Of a stretch of 16,819 nucleotides of DNA, positions 15,058 through 16,819 are shown in pieces. A program made the position numbers and the translations under genes. The DNA is from JBOHNM01 sp050730675 (lineage in GTDB: Bacteria > Planctomycetota > Phycisphaerae > Phycisphaerales > UBA1924). Each line of letters starts with the position of its first letter. The first letter of the stretch is position 1. The stretch covers positions 1 through 16,819 of the forward strand of contig JBOHNM010000091.1 in assembly GCA_050730675.1 (NCBI GenBank), in the 5' to 3' direction. The notes below the pieces were generated by a model that made no database searches, was not told the DNA's origin, and saw only the letters and a program-made list of their open reading frames with translations.

Positions 15058-15335
15058 GACGCCTTCCTCCGCGCACCGGCCGCCCGGCTGGCGAGCTTCT
15101 TGCGTCCCGCGGCGACAATCCGCCGCATGGCGTCATCATCGAGCGGGCGGACATCGCCTCGGTCGAGGGATTTCATACCGGGGCGGAGATCGCGCCGAAG
15201 CGACTCGATCGCCTGGGCGCGATCCTTGGCGATCCGCAGCGCGTCTCGGATGACCTCGCTTGCTGTCTCGAAATCGCCGCTCTTGACGCGGTCTCGCACC
15301 CACTTTTCGAGTTGTTTGGACAAGGAAATGTTCAT
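15054..15335 (-). CDS. parD: ParD-like antitoxin (ribbon-helix-helix)
   Basis: A 93-residue antitoxin of a type II ParDE-like pair. The N-terminus, MNISLSKQLEKWVRDRVKSG then ASEVIRDALR, is the ribbon-helix-helix DNA-binding domain typical of ParD. The C-terminal part is charged, as expected for the toxin-wrapping tail (RPLDDDAMRRIVAAGRKK). The start ATG 15335 has GGAG 6 nt upstream. Its stop overlaps the toxin start by 4 nt, the usual translational coupling. The antitoxin frame is whole while the toxin is broken, so the protein now has no local partner. It could persist as a regulator or an anti-addiction element, or be in early decay. Autoregulation is suggested by a palindrome over its promoter. 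Confidence 0.85.
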   Translation of the reverse strand: MNISLSKQLEKWVRDRVKSGDFETASEVIRDALRIAKDRAQAIESLRRDLRPGMKSLDRGDVRPLDDDAMRRIVAAGRKKLASRAAGARRKAS

Positions 15336-15353
15336 GAGCGGCTCCGGAACCCG

Positions 15354-15396
15354 GTTATTGGCAATAGCAGTTTATGCTATTTTTTGTTATTGACAA
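15354..15396 (-). promoter_or_regulatory. Promoter and operator of the ParD/ParE pair
   Basis: On the minus strand TTGTCA (15391-15396) and TAAACT (15369-15374) form a -35/-10 pair with 16-bp spacing. A perfect 7-bp palindrome, AATAGCA-N5-TGCTATT (15363-15381), overlaps the -10 element. Direct GTTATTG copies at 15354-15360 and 15386-15392 are 32 bp apart, about three helical turns. This AT-rich patch stands out from the GC-rich surroundings. A ribbon-helix-helix antitoxin would be expected to bind such a site and repress its own operon. The -35 and the outer repeat lie within the last codons of the upstream transpeptidase gene. Confidence 0.6.
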
Positions 15397-16135
15397 GGCC
15401 TGCATCGATGGCGTAAAGCCGTTCGGCGAGCAGGCGGTAACGAGCGGCAAGCCATGCGGGCGTGGTTTCTCCAATGAACCTCAACGGGGATGCGCCGGGG
15501 CACAGAACCACCTCGATGCGTTCGATCCCCGTTCGCGCCGCGAGCAGAAAGACCTCCTCGATCGCGCCATTCCCCATCGCCAGACACCCGATGGACACGT
15601 CGGAGCCGTGGATCATGATGTCACCGCCGAGCGTGCTCGTGCCGCGGCCGTCAATCTTTGCCTGCGCAAGATCCTCGTCGTTCGGATATCCGACCCGCAG
15701 CGCAACGTGAAAGCGGCTGTTGGGGTTGAGCGATTCGATGCGGTAGGTGCCCTCGGGCACTTGGCAGTCGCCTTCGCGCAGCTTCGGGCCGGGTCCGCCG
15801 CTGGCCGCGAGGATCGGCCAGGCCTTGGCGAGTCGCATCGCGCCATTGCCGTCGGGGACATATGCACGCAACTCGCGCTCTCGCTTGAGACCGACCAATA
15901 TCAATGAGCTGGGTGGGTAGGCGGCGCCCGCGGCAGCACACGCATCCCGCAGCTTCGGCTCGACCGATGGCGCGAACTCCGCGAGGCGTTCGTCCACGGT
16001 GAATCGGCGGCCGCCGGTCGCGACGAGGCCGAGCGCTCGCGCCCGTAGCGAAGGAACGAGTGTGACGATGGCGACGACGGTGATCAGGGCCGCGGCAGCA
16101 ATCACGGCGCGGCGGAGAACTCGGTTGGATGACAT
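15377..16135 (-). CDS. YafK-type L,D-transpeptidase (YkuD domain)
   Basis: A 252-residue protein with an N-terminal signal anchor (about residues 10-28) that places it in the periplasm. The YkuD catalytic core is seen as GGDIMIHGSDVSIGCLAMGN, with His176 and nucleophile Cys184. Upstream, REGDCQVPEGTYRI and FHVALRVGYPN are characteristic of the YafK (DpaA) branch. YkuD enzymes form or break 3-3 peptidoglycan links or lipoprotein attachments; in E. coli YafK releases Braun lipoprotein from peptidoglycan. Which applies here is unknown. The start is uncertain. ATG 16135 gives a clean signal anchor, while GTG 16159 overlaps the previous stop as GTGA. Neither has a good Shine-Dalgarno. Its last codons and stop (TAG 15377-15379) overlap the ParD promoter. 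It is probably co-transcribed with the hydrolase gene upstream. Confidence 0.87.
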   Translation of the reverse strand: MSSNRVLRRAVIAAAALITVVAIVTLVPSLRARALGLVATGGRRFTVDERLAEFAPSVEPKLRDACAAAGAAYPPSSLILVGLKRERELRAYVPDGNGAMRLAKAWPILAASGGPGPKLREGDCQVPEGTYRIESLNPNSRFHVALRVGYPNDEDLAQAKIDGRGTSTLGGDIMIHGSDVSIGCLAMGNGAIEEVFLLAARTGIERIEVVLCPGASPLRFIGETTPAWLAARYRLLAERLYAIDAGLVNNKK

Positions 16136-16155
16136 CACCCATCTATCGGCCCGGG

Positions 16156-16819
16156 TCACTTCGCCGGCGCAGCAAACGACTCCGGGTGTGCGTTGCGAAC
16201 GCGCCGGTTGAACTCATCCGCCTCCGCCTTCCCCAGCGCCCCGGTGTCGCGCATCCAGCCGACGATGTCCACCTCTGCCAGCGGGAAGGCGCTCGTGCCG
16301 TCGGCCCGCTGGAACCGGTGATCGACGCCCGAGTATTCGATATAGCGCAGGTTCTGTTTTCCCGCCGCGGCGAAGGCGCCGCGGAGCGCCCGGGCACTGC
16401 CGACCGGCACGTTTTCGTCGGCATCCCCATGGAGCATCAGGATGGACGCGTTCACCTTCAGCAGCTCGTCCACCGGGCGCTCGAACATGAACGTCGCCCA
16501 GCGCCGATGCGGGTGGCCCAGCCACTCGGCGTCCCCATCGGGATCGGCACGGATGATCGCCAATTGCCTCTGGAGATCCGCCGCAGACTTCATGCCGAGA
16601 TAGCTTCCCTTATTGGCGATGAACCAGCGGAACTCCTCCGCCTGTGTCCATCCGCCGCCGGAGCCCATGAGGATGACGTGCGTGATCCGCGGCTCGGCCG
16701 CCGCCACGGCCGCGGCGACATCGCCCCCCTCGCTCGCGCCGACGAGGATCACCGGGCCGGTCGGCTTGGCGCGCGTGAGGTAGTCGTCGATCGCGGCGCG
16801 ATGGGCGCTCACCCGCTGC
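16156..16819 (-). CDS. Alpha/beta hydrolase, 5' end beyond the window
   Basis: The C-terminal 220 or so residues of a serine hydrolase. The nucleophile lies in ILVGASEGGDVA (Ser codon at 16732-16734), the acid in HGDADENVPVGSA and the His in GVDHRF, in the correct order for an alpha/beta hydrolase of the dienelactone-hydrolase/prolyl-oligopeptidase-like type. A cap-like helical insertion (QAEEFRWFIANKGSYLGMK) lies between the Ser and Asp motifs. The frame is open through the window edge; the GTG at 16812 is not a believable start because the fold needs strands before it. Substrate and location cannot be judged without the N-terminus. Its TGA (16156-16158) overlaps a possible GTG start of the transpeptidase, which suggests a two-gene operon. 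Confidence 0.8.
   Translation of the reverse strand, partial: QRVSAHRAAIDDYLTRAKPTGPVILVGASEGGDVAAAVAAAEPRITHVILMGSGGGWTQAEEFRWFIANKGSYLGMKSAADLQRQLAIIRADPDGDAEWLGHPHRRWATFMFERPVDELLKVNASILMLHGDADENVPVGSARALRGAFAAAGKQNLRYIEYSGVDHRFQRADGTSAFPLAEVDIVGWMRDTGALGKAEADEFNRRVRNAHPESFAAPAK

Noticed and set aside
1..16819. tRNA, rRNA, CRISPR array, insertion sequence or phage genes
   Set aside because: I looked on both strands and saw no cloverleaf with CCA-type end, no regularly spaced repeats and no transposase or integrase motif.

Overview
The window is GC-rich bacterial DNA. It most likely comes from a planctomycete of the Phycisphaerae type. The evidence is three secreted proteins ending in a PEP-CTERM-like tail (Pro-rich turn, short hydrophobic helix, RRRR), a Gram-negative envelope gene set (two LptF/LptG permeases), and a cysteinyl-tRNA synthetase with unusual core motifs. 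The taxonomic placement is an inference from these traits. I see no rRNA, tRNA, CRISPR array, insertion sequence or phage gene.

Layout. (1) 34-750: a PlsC-type acyltransferase. (2) 1107-3645: three tandem paralogues of a secreted, CTERM-tailed protein of unknown function. Each has its own promoter-like sequence and its own strong hairpin terminator, so they look like three separate transcription units made by duplication. (3) 3834-5753: an exported protein with a transglutaminase-like Cys-His-Asp core. (4) 5764-5873: a large imperfect inverted repeat between convergent genes, followed by a minus-strand lipoprotein esterase (5887-6642). (5) 6733-8283: cysS. (6) 8329-13463: a tightly overlapping four-gene set, lptF, a GT39-type membrane glycosyltransferase, a PAP2 phosphatase and lptG. 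This arrangement puts glycolipid-modifying enzymes between the two halves of the lipopolysaccharide export permease and is the most interesting functional unit here. (7) 13509-14765: a GH57 glycoside hydrolase. (8) 14772-15335, minus strand: a ParD-like antitoxin followed by a ParE-like toxin broken by one frameshift and two in-frame stops. Its promoter/operator lies partly inside the end of the next gene. (9) 15377-16819, minus strand: a YafK-type L,D-transpeptidase and an alpha/beta hydrolase that runs off the window.

Most of the window is about the cell envelope: phospholipid acylation, surface-sorted proteins, lipopolysaccharide export and modification, and peptidoglycan cross-linking. 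The best candidate for a little-described system is the lptF-GT39-PAP2-lptG unit. The tandem CTERM family and the decayed toxin with a surviving antitoxin come next.
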